The translations under genes were made by a program, and so were the position numbers. This document shows, piece by piece, positions 40,401 to 48,800 of a stretch of DNA of 64,000 bases (positions are counted from its first letter, which is position 1; every line of letters starts with the position of its first letter). The stretch comes from Holophagae bacterium (lineage in GTDB: Bacteria; Acidobacteriota; Holophagae; Acanthopleuribacterales; Acanthopleuribacteraceae), in NCBI GenBank assembly GCA_030429565.1, contig JAUIFE010000004.1:1-64000 (forward strand), read 5' to 3'. The notes below the pieces were generated by a model. It searched no databases. It worked only from the letters and a program-made list of their open reading frames with translations, and was not told the DNA's origin.

Positions 40401-42877
40401 TTGAAGTGGTGCAAGGGTTCGCGACCCGATTGGAAGAACCATTTTTGGATCGGTGTCAGTGCAACCAGGTCGCCAACCTCGGCGCGGCCGATGATTTGGT
40501 CGCTCTGCTGTAGGCGCGTTGCAAGGGCGCGAATCGTCGGTGCCTCGTAAAAGTCGCGCACGCTGAGGCGGCGACCACGTTCGGCCAAACGCGCCGTAAT
40601 TTGCAGCGCGGCAATCGAATCGCCACCCGCATGGAAAAAGCCGTGGGTGACCCCGGCCGGCGCGTTGCCGAGCACGTCGCGCCACAGATCGAACAAAAGT
40701 TGCTCATCGGCGGTGGCCGGCGGACAGGACGGGGTTTGGCTCGCGCGTGCCAGGTCTAAGAGTGTATCGCGGTCAATTTTACCGTGGGCCGTCATTGGCC
40801 AGGCCGCCACAAAAAGCAGCCGCTGCGGCATCGCGTAATCGGGAATCGTTGTCGCGAGTTGCCGCGTGACTTCGGCTTCATCACCGCTGCCGAGGGCAAA
40901 GGCCCACAGTTTTTCCGCCGCCACCATCACCAGATTATCGGCGTAACCGGCTTGGGTTAGTGCATTTTCTATTTCTCCCGATTCGATGCGAATGCCGCGT
41001 AGTTTGAGCTGTCGGTCGCGCCGACCGTGGAACGCCAGCCGTCCGTCGTCGCGGTAGCGGCCCAGATCGCCGGTGCGGTAGATGCGTTGGCCGGTTTCGG
41101 GTTGGGTGATGAAGGCGGCGGCGGTTTGCTCAGGCCGTTCGGCGTACCCGGCGGCGACACCGATGCCGGCGACGGCCAATTCACCGACGGCGCCTGGCGG
41201 TACCAAATATCCCTGTTCATCGATGACGTAGACATGGCTGTGGTCGAGGGGGCGACCGATGGGCATTGGCTCGCAGTCGGCGTCGGCTAGATTGAGTCGG
41301 CCCATGGCGGCGCAGACCGAGGTTTCGGTGGGGCCGTAGGCGTTGTAAAAGGCGAGCCGGTCGGCCAGCGCGGCCACGACGGCGCGGCGCGGCGCTTCCC
41401 CGGCGCTGATCAGCGCCCGCAACGGCGCGAAATCCTCGCGGTTCATGACCGATTGGTAAGCGGGCGGTAGGGTGGCGATGCTGACGGCTTGCGTTCTGAG
41501 GAAGGCGGCGAAGCGGGCGGGTTCGTCTTTGACCGCTTCGTCGACGATGACCAAGGCGGCGCCGGCGTGGAGGGCGAGGAAGGTTTCGGCGAGGGCGGCG
41601 TCGAAGCCGAGCGGGGCGAAGGCCAAGCACCGGTCGGTGCTGGTGACCGCCAAAGCTTTGATTTGGTGACAGATCGTGTTACAGAAACCGGCGTGGGCGA
41701 TGCGCACCCCCTTGGGACGGCCGGTCGAGCCGCTGGTATAAAGCTGGTAGGCGATGGCTTCAGTACCGACTTCGGTCTCCTCCGCACGCGCGTGGGGCTT
41801 CGCGATGAGCTGGGACCAGGTCACGTGACGCGGTGAGTCGGTCGCTGAGGCCGTAATCGTGAGCACTGGGTCGGCGTCGCTCTGAATGAGCGCGCGACGG
41901 CCGGCGGGGTAGTGGCTGTCGACCGGCACGTACACCGCGCCCAGGCGAAACAAGGCAAGCATGGCCAGAACCGCTTGCGATGAGCGCGGCATCAAAACGG
42001 CCACCTTGTCGCCGATGCCGACGCCGAAATCGCGCTGAAGCCGGGCCGCCACTGCTTCGGCCAAATCGGCACACTGAGCGTAACTCAGGGATGAGGTTGC
42101 GTCGATCAGGGCCGGCCGCTGGGGCAAAGTGGCGGCGTGGCGCGCAAAAACGCTGTAAATCGTGGCGGTCGTCAACGGCGTAGCGTCGTCGCCGCGACTC
42201 AAGGCAATCAATCGTTGCCGGGTGGCGTCGTCCCACATGGGCACACTGACGGGGTCGCGGCTTGGGTCGGCCACCAATTGACCCAGCATGGTTAGGAAGT
42301 TGGCGCCCAGCGCCGCCGCCGAAAAACCGAGGTCCCGCCGACAGGTGACGTCCAAACGCAGACCGCTGTCGCTGCAGGTGAAGTGGGCCTCAACCACGGC
42401 TGTGAAAGCCGCTGTCACGTCGGCGTCGTCAAACGCAACCGTTGCGGCGAAACGACAGCCGTCGGCCGCCGCTTCACCCAAGCGTGTCGTGTCGAAGTCG
42501 CGGTAGGCGAGCCCGGCTTCCAAGCTTTGTTTCAGCGCAGCGAGGCGTCCCTTAAATCCGGCGCCGGTATTGGCAAGCGGTGTGAAAACAACGCTATCCG
42601 CGTGGGCCTCGGCCAACAAAGCTCGCGCGGGGACGACCATGTGGGCCCGGCCTGCAAGGCCGTGGCGCTGCAGGCAGCTTTGCCACACCGTCAACAGCAT
42701 TAACCGCTGCGCCAACGCTTGACCGCGCGTGCGTTGTTGCAAGTCGGCCCAAATGGATGCGGTACAGGTTAAGTGTGCGGTGTCCTGGCGGGTGGCGCCG
42801 ACGGGGAGCACGCTGTCGGTAAGCAGGTTGCGCCAATGAAGCAAGGCGGCGTGGCGTTGGGGATCGTGGTGGCTCAT
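25463..42877 (-). CDS. NRPS subunit 2: halfC-A-T-E-C-A-T-C-A-T-C-A-T-C-A-T-C
   Basis: A 5804-aa NRPS with five A domains. Approximate residues: C remnant 1-235; A(1) 240-720; T 720-790; E 802-1235; C 1249-1690; A(2) 1694-2180; T 2195-2265; C 2286-2735; A(3) 2741-3230; T 3240-3310; C 3332-3760; A(4) 3769-4250; T 4260-4330; C 4344-4780; A(5) 4784-5270; T 5283-5350; C 5369-5804. Hand-read codes: A1 DAATIAAVCK (aromatic, Tyr/Phe-like), A2 DVGEVVSIDK (Orn), A3 DILHFGLIIK (Hpg-like, with TGGDRVP), A4 DILQLGMIWK (Gly), A5 DFWNVGMVHK (Thr). The E domain keeps HHLVMDG, EGHGRD and TVGWFT, and the following C domain is DCL type. The protein ends in an LCL C domain with HHLVIDGW and an acidic tail. AGGAAG precedes the ATG, 11 nt after the NRPS 1 stop. 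Confidence 0.95.
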   Translation of the reverse strand: MSHHDPQRHAALLHWRNLLTDSVLPVGATRQDTAHLTCTASIWADLQQRTRGQALAQRLMLLTVWQSCLQRHGLAGRAHMVVPARALLAEAHADSVVFTPLANTGAGFKGRLAALKQSLEAGLAYRDFDTTRLGEAAADGCRFAATVAFDDADVTAAFTAVVEAHFTCSDSGLRLDVTCRRDLGFSAAALGANFLTMLGQLVADPSRDPVSVPMWDDATRQRLIALSRGDDATPLTTATIYSVFARHAATLPQRPALIDATSSLSYAQCADLAEAVAARLQRDFGVGIGDKVAVLMPRSSQAVLAMLALFRLGAVYVPVDSHYPAGRRALIQSDADPVLTITASATDSPRHVTWSQLIAKPHARAEETEVGTEAIAYQLYTSGSTGRPKGVRIAHAGFCNTICHQIKALAVTSTDRCLAFAPLGFDAALAETFLALHAGAALVIVDEAVKDEPARFAAFLRTQAVSIATLPPAYQSVMNREDFAPLRALISAGEAPRRAVVAALADRLAFYNAYGPTETSVCAAMGRLNLADADCEPMPIGRPLDHSHVYVIDEQGYLVPPGAVGELAVAGIGVAAGYAERPEQTAAAFITQPETGQRIYRTGDLGRYRDDGRLAFHGRRDRQLKLRGIRIESGEIENALTQAGYADNLVMVAAEKLWAFALGSGDEAEVTRQLATTIPDYAMPQRLLFVAAWPMTAHGKIDRDTLLDLARASQTPSCPPATADEQLLFDLWRDVLGNAPAGVTHGFFHAGGDSIAALQITARLAERGRRLSVRDFYEAPTIRALATRLQQSDQIIGRAEVGDLVALTPIQKWFFQSGREPLHHFNQSVLLAADAPFDQNALRVAIAAIWRRHDQLRVRFELAPLRQIAGPLAPAPALEVRQVGDVTQLTEAEALKLQNRFDLAAGPLIRWVLLRDTRRERLLVSAHHLVMDGVSQRILLDDLVAVYRAVQAGRPVIDPPASSPFGAWSTWLENEGLPSERERRWWQAQTEAEVARLPGAGEALYRFARSAEHLCREDETRDLQGPIHAAYNTDLNDHLLAAFVQGLRQLTGGSHFKIAMEGHGRDESGRFDLSRTVGWFTSLFPVVVASEQATVAARLIHVKETLRAVPGKGLGFGALCFNADAPLHEPFPAEISFNFLGSFDSHRDGPFRVVREPLGALADPDARRPQRLDLIAWISAGRLNLQWTWHTADFTADQIEAALATMVAALQAQKAHCLAQGQTQPTPSDFTHRQLTATQVASLAREHDPVDLHPLTPMQQAVYFQSKWANDATYFEQTAYQLHGVVDVAACRAAVTALGQAQPVTRTRFVAVDEDTVTAVIARQGGPTFDHQHLGDDAPTKLEAFLAADRAERFQLDDAGLVRLTLLTFNDDQAWLVWSFHHILMDGWCLSILAKDFFEAYRAACQGETAQLTPPPQPRGWFAWLAERDQDAARAFWRDRLDGIAAPTSPVQRPSHNDDYRWNRHGRSLGASRTKALQQLAANLELSLFNVVQTLWALWTAKYTGSDEVVFGTVVSGRPSEVRDIEHMVGLFMNTVPVRVGFDADADLAETARRVAAQMHAAEAHHHLPLPEVLAQHPLGADLFDHLLIFENYPVSRRLDALLDAVGLRSGAWRSFEQTPYPLNLSFHPGDDLTLVFEVDENRFSAVEVARCFEGLCLLIDQWTTQPKLQPKAARIHAKAQILTGPPLQVGSVQTPAQRFAAQCRQKPDQPAVIDGDHGWTYAALSHEIVQLAGALRSAGVEAGDTVAVCVGRTYRMPLTFLAVSHIGAVFVPLDPSAPADRLQWIAGDCGARLLIVEDGVTVPAETATLNLDQAMPTQGECGPPVAAGAAPAYLVYTSGSTGRPKGVVVSQAALDHQTEAWFQAYDFAGSRPVALQLAGFAFDVFIGDVARTLAVGGTLVVVNEQDRLDATGLQQLLTQHKVTLFEGTPGLVLPLLRRLADQQASVPTLRLVIVGSDAWSVEDARVARRALPASCRLINSYGVTEATIDSCFFEISNLADLPDSGPVPIGRPLAGNRLAVLDQHENPLPPGALGELFIGGAAVAAGYHQRPDLSAARFREVAALGRAYATGDLARINEDGDLVFHGRADSQVKVRGYRIECGEIEAALGRCDGVTGACVVARPDQSQALTLVAYIVGAEAVLADLPIRLQACLPAYMVPARFIALPQLPLTPNGKVDRRALRARRDLMAGGAGRTPRNPTEETLWTCFAELLERDPDQGDIDLNFFAAGGHSLLVLRLLGRIHSRLGYDLSPRDVFSHPTVAALAEQLQPRQAQASLAPIQAVADAEHYPLSFSQRRLWILHQMEAAQAYNVPGAFTLAGPLDVAKLNEAVSHTVTRHQSLRTRFLRVGDEPRQAVVDQVPFALVTVDLSAESDPERAAAAHAHAEANRPFDLEQAPLFRATLLRLGDTRHWLLFTLHHIIADGWSMDLLFRDIGRAYLAACEDRPAPPAPRLQYRDYAVWSQDLLKGADGQRMHRYWRQVFAEQPAALNLPTDRPRPPMKSYRGGSVVVPMPHDLPRALETFCQKRGVTPFITLLCALNALLYRLSGQCDLVVGTPVAGRPHPDLDDQIGLFINSLALRTRFNDNTDFDSLLALTQQSTLDGLNHALYPFDRLVAELDYGHDPSRSPLYDVMLSYVAQPHRQAEQLGDLRIGTHESRFETAKLDLSFDFLQAPDGWTFSVEYNSDLYDPAGAAEMGRRLLRFVSHLCQAERPDHRTLTFVAEHELAVLQGPKPLPLAHTNVVAAFLAAAARVPSRIAVACDTQTLDFSTLTDEAARLARIVAEWPRFAPGKPVALAAPRDLHQPAAVLALWLAGAVYVPIDPEYPAERIQTMLRESGVRHVLADDNHVAGVQAPGRRVLTLSEWRDAATTAEPLPPRLPADDDLAYLMFTSGSTGVPKGVAVSHGNVAHTLLQACAGLAPSGNDDARFALIAGQAFDIAVLELMLPLTRGIGVEIFNRDDVLDSERRAAKLQRVSAFHAVPALLAQILETTNDLPNLRWVFTGGDRVPAELLRRAEASWPQAQVVALYGPTEATIICSALGFAEEKPAGDHTSIGRPLPGVTMSLRDRNGQIVPRGCLGEIHIAGPGVAAGYWRRGRLVAGRFGEDTPVYRSGDWARCDGDGLLHFAGRGDDQVKIRGVRIEPAEVENHLLAQDGVTSAVVAPRRDGVHTRLAAYLVTHGTISRDSLRQALARRLAEPMIPSLWFFLDALPRDSHGKIDRKALAALQPSEPCDSGNLKAPRNDIERRLAAIWCEVLKRDAVGIDQHFTEVGGHSLELTQVAVRMQEAFGYKPGMRSLILHPTIEQLAEQVARQRGSAQAATLQRAVDPRRFPATADQQRLWVLCQFEHASRAYHLPGTFRFRGRLDRDAFSQAFTALVERHPLLRARFLEVDEQLWVDLNHAVPALEIRDRHDQPSHLPALLDEHATRPFDLAKGPLVRATLIRIDTDDWVLALNLHHLIADAWSLNLLVADWWAFYQHALDHAPAPAPLAYQFADFAAERTAVRTRNGATDRAWWLEQLSPPPTPLEWVGDRPRPAEKGYRGAQPAFEIPAPLWNAVVATAANLTATPFAVLAAAVTAWARFRTGQHDMCFGTPVSGRDHEAWENVVGLFVDTAVVRSKVQDEGSFAGLVGQIAAAVNGARDHNAVGFAEIVDAVKPARDPSRTPLFDLWVSMFTGDETLPDGWSAEPSAYTGSQFDLAFQFARDGHRNMLYLDYDSDLFDAQTAATFAAEWQELLDAWTQDPGAPLGRAFACLQPAILTGRRVPPTVTHVLTRFEAVVHDQPEAVAFRHDTAHLTYAAWWHQSERVAATLCHNTRPRLVAVTLPRDLRLPVALTAVWRAGAAWLPLDPELPKARREMLLAQSGAELLLCCENTRPETCNIPIHDIDAALHSNAPFHPTTPSKGPAYVMPTSGSTGRPKCVVVEHAALANFLYAMADQPGLTAEDHVAAVTPISFDIAQLEFWLAPFVGASVSLFSREQVLADPGRINRAEVSLFQTTPANLALLLEAGWQPSPKLRLLCGGEALPAALAHQLAPKVAAFWNMYGPTETTIWSSCARLGGDEAAVHVGRPIDNTQIAVLDDQERPLPAGIRGHIAIAGAGLARGYLGQDDLTTAAFAAAPDWQTEQACYRTGDTGYVDRHGNLVVLGRRDFQIKHKGRRIEPGEIESALTAQPEISQAAVVLQGQAPKTLLCAFITAVPGHADADFSAVLNRLHALLPAALVPERLSCLDHLPLNQNGKIDRRVLAESTAPAPAPAAPLTAPQQRVAALWRAFGVEATGPDSHFFAAGGNSLKAVRLLNRLRELGTAAQLADVFRAPTLAAQATWLATTAEAVPLQRVADAEDYAASPVQTALWQHQRLLGNELSYLLPAVYRLSGKLDVPRLREALAAVVAAQESLRMRFHGEEQARFTIADQVQVPWHSRDLRALDAAAQTKAIAEVAADEASTPLPNQAPLMRVVLLRLGDEDWRLLVTLHHLIADAWSLVLLFKAWLTHYRDPEVKPTAPRWRYRDFAAQAQQRALNASSWWQDVYANPPAPLDLAPDRDSDFARDPRGASRHISLAPALVAACRDLATRQDATLFHLLAAVTTTFLHRYSGSEDLCIGTVFAGRNHSAWEDVIGLFVQSATLRFQPRGDASFTAYLDHVRDHLVSAVAHLDGFTPDRGPAPKVMLVLQEESDGRLELPDGLRLDAEELETGWAKYPLTLTFSPEGAGLRLSAGFGLALFDATTIEQRLQRFVDLLAQIVADPTQPLHAYRMLSPQRAEREAACRAHVAQLKRPDEALTARFDAVASRFGMRTALIDGARRLTYTDIDRLSARIAAFLVGEHGVGSGDRVGLCLPRSAEMVVALLGILRAGAAYVPIDPDYPAARRAFFAEDAGLRLCLDDGRREPMANGVTQVTYRDAVARQVSQPLPKRHVDSETYVIYTSGSTGTPKGVPIRDHQVAALLNAAAPAFQFDEDDVWSLFHSIAFDFSVWELFGALLHGAALVIVPREVTQDSRLFADLLRERRVTVLNQIPSAFAGLCAELDTEARRLPALRSVVFGGEALHPAKLVPFATRHPHCALVNMYGITETCVHVTLRKLDHAALHQGQSDIGEPLPHLHLALRGHHGEPVPDGATGEIYVAGLGVADGYLNRPDITAARFFTDAAGLRWYRSGDRARRDGGGRLIYQGRGDDQVKVRGYRIEIGEVEAALTRHAQVTEAFVRVLRDQDGHGRLCAWYVGSAEPDALRAALSQTLPDYMLPRPLQQVDSLPRTPSGKIDVNALPQGQTRSGATLQNDTERVLAELWRVVLNLADTPHRDSHFFELGGHSLNALRLCRRIEQNMARLASPRLLFEHPELGAMAAALSQQPAPPTRKPVTATVDSGALSPQQQNLWLMTQTRGLGAAYHVVAGFRLLGAVTEADIVLALQSLIDRHEALRSAVRVEAGLPRLHVAPEAKLPLEIVDAVCWEPTRQSAWQTAPFDLEQAPLLRALVIREEGESRQIWLCAHHLVIDGWSLELLQVEFFERLQGDCHRQPRQPEMPVRYRDVAALLQQAAADDAAYWRQALAEPPPPLQLPQDAPRDREAAVAAGRIASRLERDQVQALQSLARRLKISDFALHFGALSLTLARLSGQEHFAIGVPVAGRPALELERLVGYLVNTLPIACRLDPNENAAALLRRLHDETTRALEHQSFPFDQMVREHQPTVAEGRTPFFDVMLVLQNQDGLFQSEQGDLRVEALPATAGDAKFDLTWTLMPGAGGWWLDLEYRAALYSRERAERFMTAYLDTLAGLLSDCDSQVNHLLGTEKADDEMLFELEL
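42173..42877 (-). other. N-terminal half C-domain remnant of NRPS subunit 2
   Basis: Residues ~1-235 follow the pattern of a C-domain C-terminal lobe (HWRNLL entry, then LTVWQSCLQRHG and a final FLTMLGQLVADPSRDPVSVP) but lack the lobe with HHxxxDG. The preceding subunit already ends with a full C domain, so this is a vestigial or docking domain at a C|A subunit break, as in subunit 3. Confidence 0.65.
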
Positions 42878-42888
42878 ATGGGTGCTTC

Positions 42889-45800
42889 CTAAAAGTCGAA
42901 GTCCGCGTCCAGCAGGACGGCTTGTTGTGTTTCAGCGGCGGCGCGAAAAGGCAAATCGCCGATGCGGCTGTGTGGGTCGGTCAACGCGATGCGTGTCAAA
43001 GTTTGCCAGCGCGCCACCAGCAAGGCGATGTCGTCGCTGTCGAACAGACGTGTGTCGTATTCGACCTGCATGTCGATACCCTGATCCTGCTCGCGTAGGT
43101 TAAAGCTGAGCGGCAGGCGGTTAGTGCGCGGGAAAAGATCAACGGGGGTGACGGTCATGCCAGGGATTAGGAAACGGTCGCCCTCCTTGCCGGACGTATT
43201 CTGCAACACCAGCGCGACCTGTAGCGCGGCGCCCGCGGGCGTCGGGTCGGCCTGGTCTAGCACTTCAATTAAGTCGCGGCGCACCTGTTGCAGCAGTTCA
43301 TCGAACGACATCGGCGCGCGACAGACCACCGGCAGCGCATGGGTGGTGACGAAAGCGCCAATCATGGATTGGGTGTCGGCGTGGTAACGTGCCGCTGTCG
43401 GCACTCCCAGCAACATTTGTTCGTGGCCGGTCCAGCGCTGCAGTGCGGCTGATAAGCCGGCGGCACAGACCGCATACAGGGTGGTATCGCGCTGCCTTGC
43501 CGCTTCGTGCATGGCGTCGCGCAGCTCAGGCTCCCAGGTGAAGACGTTGGTGCGCCCGGTAAATGGATCGCTGTGTTGCTTGGGTTGGGTGAAGAGCGGC
43601 GGTGCATCGCTTTTTTGGGCTGGGGTACTTGCGACCTGGCGCGCCTGTTCCCAAGCGGCAAAATCGGCATAGGTGCGATGCGGTGCGTGCCTCGTCGGTT
43701 CTTGTCCGAGCGTGCGTGCCTGCATGCAGGTCAACCAATCACGGACAAGCAGGTCGAGCGACCAACCGTCGGCAACCAGGTGGTGGATCACGAACACGGC
43801 AAGGTAGATTGGCTGGGCCGCGTCGTCTTCGGGCGGGTAGGCGTACACCGCCGCCCGTGCCGCCGGGCCGGTTTCCAGGTCGAACTCGGCTTCCATAAAG
43901 CTTTGCGCGGCTTGGCGGGCTTGGTCCAGGGTGGCACATCGGGTTAAGCGAACGGCACGAGGCGCAGCTTCGCCAATGATCTGCCGGGGCGCGCCATTCA
44001 CCAAACGGAAACAGGTGCGCAGCGCCTCGTGACGGTCCATGAGATCGTTGAAGGCCTGCGTCAAAGCCGCTTGGTCGAGCCTGCCTTCAAGACGGAAGAC
44101 GGCCGGGATGTGGTATGCGCGGGCGAGCGCCGGATTTTGGCAGGCGTGCCACATCGCCATTTGTGCGCGCGAAAGCGGCGCCCATGCTGGGTTGGGTCGT
44201 GCCGGGATCGGCGTAAACGAACCTTGGCGCCGCAGGAAATCGAGTCGACGCGCCAAATCACACAAGCGCGGGTGTTCGAAAAGCAGGCGCAACTCAAGCG
44301 TGATGCCGTGATCGCGACCAAGTGCCAAGGCCAAACGTGCAGCGCTAATACTGTTTCCGCCAAGCGCAAAGAAATCGGATTCGCGGTCGACGGCGCCGGT
44401 GACGGGTAAAAGTTGTGCCCAGTGTTGGGCCAGCAACTTTTCGGTTTCCGTTTGCGGCGCGATGCCCTGGCTAGGCGACGGTGCGCCACTGTTGCCGGTG
44501 CGTTGTGCCAAAGCGCGGCGGTCGACCTTGCCGGAGCTGGTCGTCGGCAAAGACGCGACCGTGTTGAAACGGTTCGGGACCATCCACGCCGGCAGCACTT
44601 TCGCCAGGATTTTGCGCCAGGTTTCACCCGCTGGTTTAGCGGCGCACACCAGCCACGCCACCAGGGCGCCGTCGTCCTCGGCTTTGACGACGACGGCATT
44701 TTCGACGCCGTTCAGTTGTTGCAAGTGGTGCTCGACTTCCCCACATTCGACGCGGTAGCCGTTGATTTTGACCTGTCGGTCGGCGCGACCATGGAAAAAG
44801 AACAGGCCTGCCTCATCGCGGCTCACTTGGTCGCCGGTGCGGTACCAACGGCGGCCGCCGTCGCTGACAAAAACCGCGTCGGTTAACTCGGGGCGTTGAT
44901 GGTAGCCGGCGGCGAGGCAGGGGCCGGCCAGCCACAGCTCGCCGCGTGCGCCGGTGGGCAGGTCTTGTCCGAATTGGTTACATACCCGAGCGGCCACGGC
45001 GCCGATGCTGTGCCCAATCGGCGGCAGGGTCGGGTAATCGGCTTGACCGCCGTGAAGGGTGAAGGCCGTGACCACGTGGCTTTCGGTGGGGCCGTAGTGG
45101 TTGTGGAGGCGCAGGCGTGGTCGTGCCCGCAGGAATGCTTTGAGCCCGTCGGTGAGGACCAACGCTTCGCCCGCTGTGATCAGGTGGCGAAGCTGACCGC
45201 CCCAATCGGGTGCAGCGCCCTCGCCCAACTGTTTGAGGACGGTGTAAGGCACAAAGGCGGTATTGATCCGGCTGCTTTCGATTAAGCGCGCGGTGGCGGC
45301 GATGTCGCGGCGTTCGGCCCGTTCGGGCAAAATCAGCGTCGATCCGCCACACAGGGCAAAAAGCGTTTCCTGTAGGAACACATCGAAGGTGAAAGCGGCG
45401 AACTGCAAGACGCGACGCCGACCTGGCAGGTTGGCGAGTTGCCAGTCGATTAGGTGGTTGAGGCAGCCGTGCGTTTGCAATACCGCCTTAGGCACGCCGG
45501 TCGAACCCGAAGTGTAAAGCAAGTAGGCGGGATGGTCGGCTTTGGCGGCATAGGGTTTGTGTTTGCCGCGCGCTGTGACGCTTGCATTGGGCGCCATCCA
45601 GGCGGCGCCCTCGGCCCAGGGCGGTACCGTCTCACTAATGATTAAACGCGCGCCCGCATCGTTGAATGCGAAGCGATTGCGTTGCGCCGGCTGGTCTGGA
45701 TCGAGTGGCAGGAATACCGCGCCAATGCGTAGCAGGGCCAACAGCGCGACCACGCGCGCAACCGGTGCTTCGCAGGCGACGGCGACAATCTCACCCGCCT

Positions 45801-48800
45801 GCACGCCTTGTTGTTCGACGAGCATGCCGGCCAAGCCACATACCCGTTGATGCAGTGCGCGGTAGCTGAGTTGCTCATGTCCGCTTTCAATTGCGCCGTG
45901 CGCGGGGTAATTGGCGGCCATGGCTTCGAAGTAAGCGCTGGTTTTGGCGTAATTGCGTTGGACCTGGCTCGTGCCGGGCGGTTTGATTAGTACTAGGCGG
46001 TGCAGCGGCTCGGCGCCGTTGCTTGGCAGCGCCGCCAGTAGGTGCAGCAAGTGGCCGGTAACCTCATTGATACGTGCTTCGCCATAGAGGTGGGCGTCGT
46101 ATTCCACGTCCACATACAGCGCCGCTTCGCTTTGCCGAAACGAGAACAGCCAATCGCATTTAGCGTGGCGCACCGGCGGCAGACGCCGTTCGGCCTCAAT
46201 CTGATTCAGCATTTGGTAGTGATCGCGCGTGTTGAGCAGCACCAACATGACGTCGAACAATGGATTGCGGCCGGGTTGGTGCGGTGGGCGCAGTTCGTCT
46301 ACCAGCATGTCGAACGGATAGGCGGCGTGTTCAAAGGCGGCGCGATCCTGGTCGCGTAAGCGGGTCAGCAGTGTGTCGGCGTTTTCCTCGAGGTCGACGG
46401 CGCAGGTCAACGCCAAGGTGTTGGCGTAGAAACCAATGCTGTTTTCCAGGTCGGCGTGTTCGCGGGCCGCGCTCGGCGTGCCGATCACGATGTCGCGTTC
46501 ATTACTATATATATGTAGCAGCATCGCAAGCGCGGCGTGCAGGCCCATAAAGCGGGTGGCGTTGTTGGCCGAAAGCCACGTGTCCAACGCGCTAAGGGTC
46601 GCATCCGGCACACGACGCGTGAAGGCACCTGCCGGTCGCAAACCGTCGCGGCGTGCGGCTTGGATTGGCAGCTCAAGCGGGGTGGGCGTGACCGCGAAGC
46701 GTTGAAGCTGGAAGGCGCGCGCCGATGCGTAATGGGCCTCGGCCTGTGGTGAACGTTGCCATGCAGCGTATCGAGATATGGCGAATGGGTGCGGCGGCTC
46801 GGCTGCGTCGTCGTCGTAAAAGGCGGCCAGTTCGCCAAGTAAAATGTCGATTGACCAGGCATCGGAAATGATGTGGTGGAAAACAAGGCTCAGGACGGCT
46901 TGATCGGACGCGGTCGGCCACAGTGCGGCGCGGAACAGGTTGCTGCTTGCAAGATCGAAGGGGGCGAACATGGTCTGCGCCAGTGCTTCATCCAGTTGTT
47001 CCGGCGCGACCGCGAAACCGCCGAGTTGGAAATCGCCAGGTTCATCGACAATTTGCGCCAAGGCCCCGTTGCGGGTGGCGAAGCGCGTGCGCAGGGAAGG
47101 GTGGCGCGCCACCACTTTCTGCAGGCAGGACTCGAGTCGGTCGCGATCCAGCGGCCCGCGTAACGTCAGGAACAAGGGTAGGTGGTAGGCGGTGTCTTGT
47201 GGCCGGCGCTGTTGCAGCAGGAACAGTCGTTCTTGACCATGGGTCAGCGGTGCGCTTTTGGCCGAAGTTGCCGGCGGAAAAACCAGCGTTGTGGTTAGGC
47301 CGTGCTGATCGAGCCACGTCGCCTGTGCGTGCAGCAAAGGTGACTCAAAAACGACCGTGAGCGGCATGGTGCGGCCGAGTCGGCGTTCGATTGCACGGGT
47401 CAAACGCGTCGCTTTGAGCGAGTGCCCGCCTGCTTGGAAGAAGTGAGCGAAGCGGTTGTCGATATCTCGCGCAAGCACCGCGCTCCAGACATCGGCTAAT
47501 ACGCGTTCGGTTTCCGTTTGCGGCGGTGCGTGGTCGGGTCGGCCCAACTCGGTCACTTGGTCAAGCCGGCTGAGATCGATTTTGCCGTTGGTCGTCTGGG
47601 GCAGGCGGGCATAGGTTTGGAACTGCCACGGGATCATGTGCCCTGGCAGCCGTTCGCTGAGAAAGTGCCGCAGTTCCTCGCTGTCCGGGGCGGCTTCACT
47701 CGCCAGGTGCCCGATCAGGTAGCGATCACTTCCTTCGCCCGCGCAGGTCACCGCCGCCGCGCGAATCGCTGGGTGTTGTTCCAGGGCGGCTTCGATCTCG
47801 CCCGGTTCGATGCGGTACCCGCGCAAGCTGATCTGGCGGTCGCCCCGGCCCGCGAAGTGGAGCCGGCCTTGGCCGTCCCAGCGACCCAAATCGCCACTGC
47901 GATACATGGTTCGTTCACCCGCGTGACGCGCTTGTGGGTTGGCGACGAAGTGGCGCTGCTGCGCTTCGGCGTGGTAGGGATAACCCAGGCTGAGACCGCG
48001 CCCGCTGATGGCGATTTCACCGGTGACGCCGATGGGGACGGGTCGCCCACTGGGCCCTACAACCTGAACGACGGCGCCTGGCAACGGTTGGCCGAGCGTG
48101 CAGCCGTCGCTGCTGATGTCGGCATAGGTGGCGCAAATGGTCGTTTCGGTCGGGCCATAGCTGTTGAACAGTTGCACGCGTGTGCGGAGGTTGCTGATGT
48201 GGCTGGGATGCAGCGCGTCGCCGCCCGAAATTAAACGGGTCAAGGGTGTTGCCGCCGGTGGGCTTTCGTTGAGCAGCGCCACCACGCCGGGTGTTGTCGA
48301 GAGCAGCGTGATCCCGCCGTGTTCGATACTTCGCCAAAGCTGCTCGCCGTCGCGCAGGTCGGCGCGGTTGAGAAACACCACACAGGCGCCGTGCAGCAGG
48401 GTCGGCACGATTTCTTCCAAGCTGGTGTCGAAGGTAAGCGCCGCCTGTTGCGCGACGCGGTCCTGGTCGTGGAGATCGACACGGCTGCGGTATGCCACGG
48501 CGTAGTCGGCGAGGGCGCCGTGGTGGTTGGCGACAGCCTTGGGTTCACCGGTTGAACCGGACGTAAACAGGATGTACGCGCAATCGTGGCGCGCGACCGG
48601 CACTGCTTGAAACGCGTCGACCAAACCGGCGGCGACAGCCGGCGTGATGCAGGCCTCGGCGTTGTTCTGCTTGGCGGCGATGATACAGCGGGCGCCGGTT
48701 TGCTGTTGGATCGCAGCGTAGCGGTGTGGCGGCGTGTCGACGGCCAAAGGCACGTAGACTGCATTACATAGCCAGGTACCCAGCATTGCCGCGACTGCTT

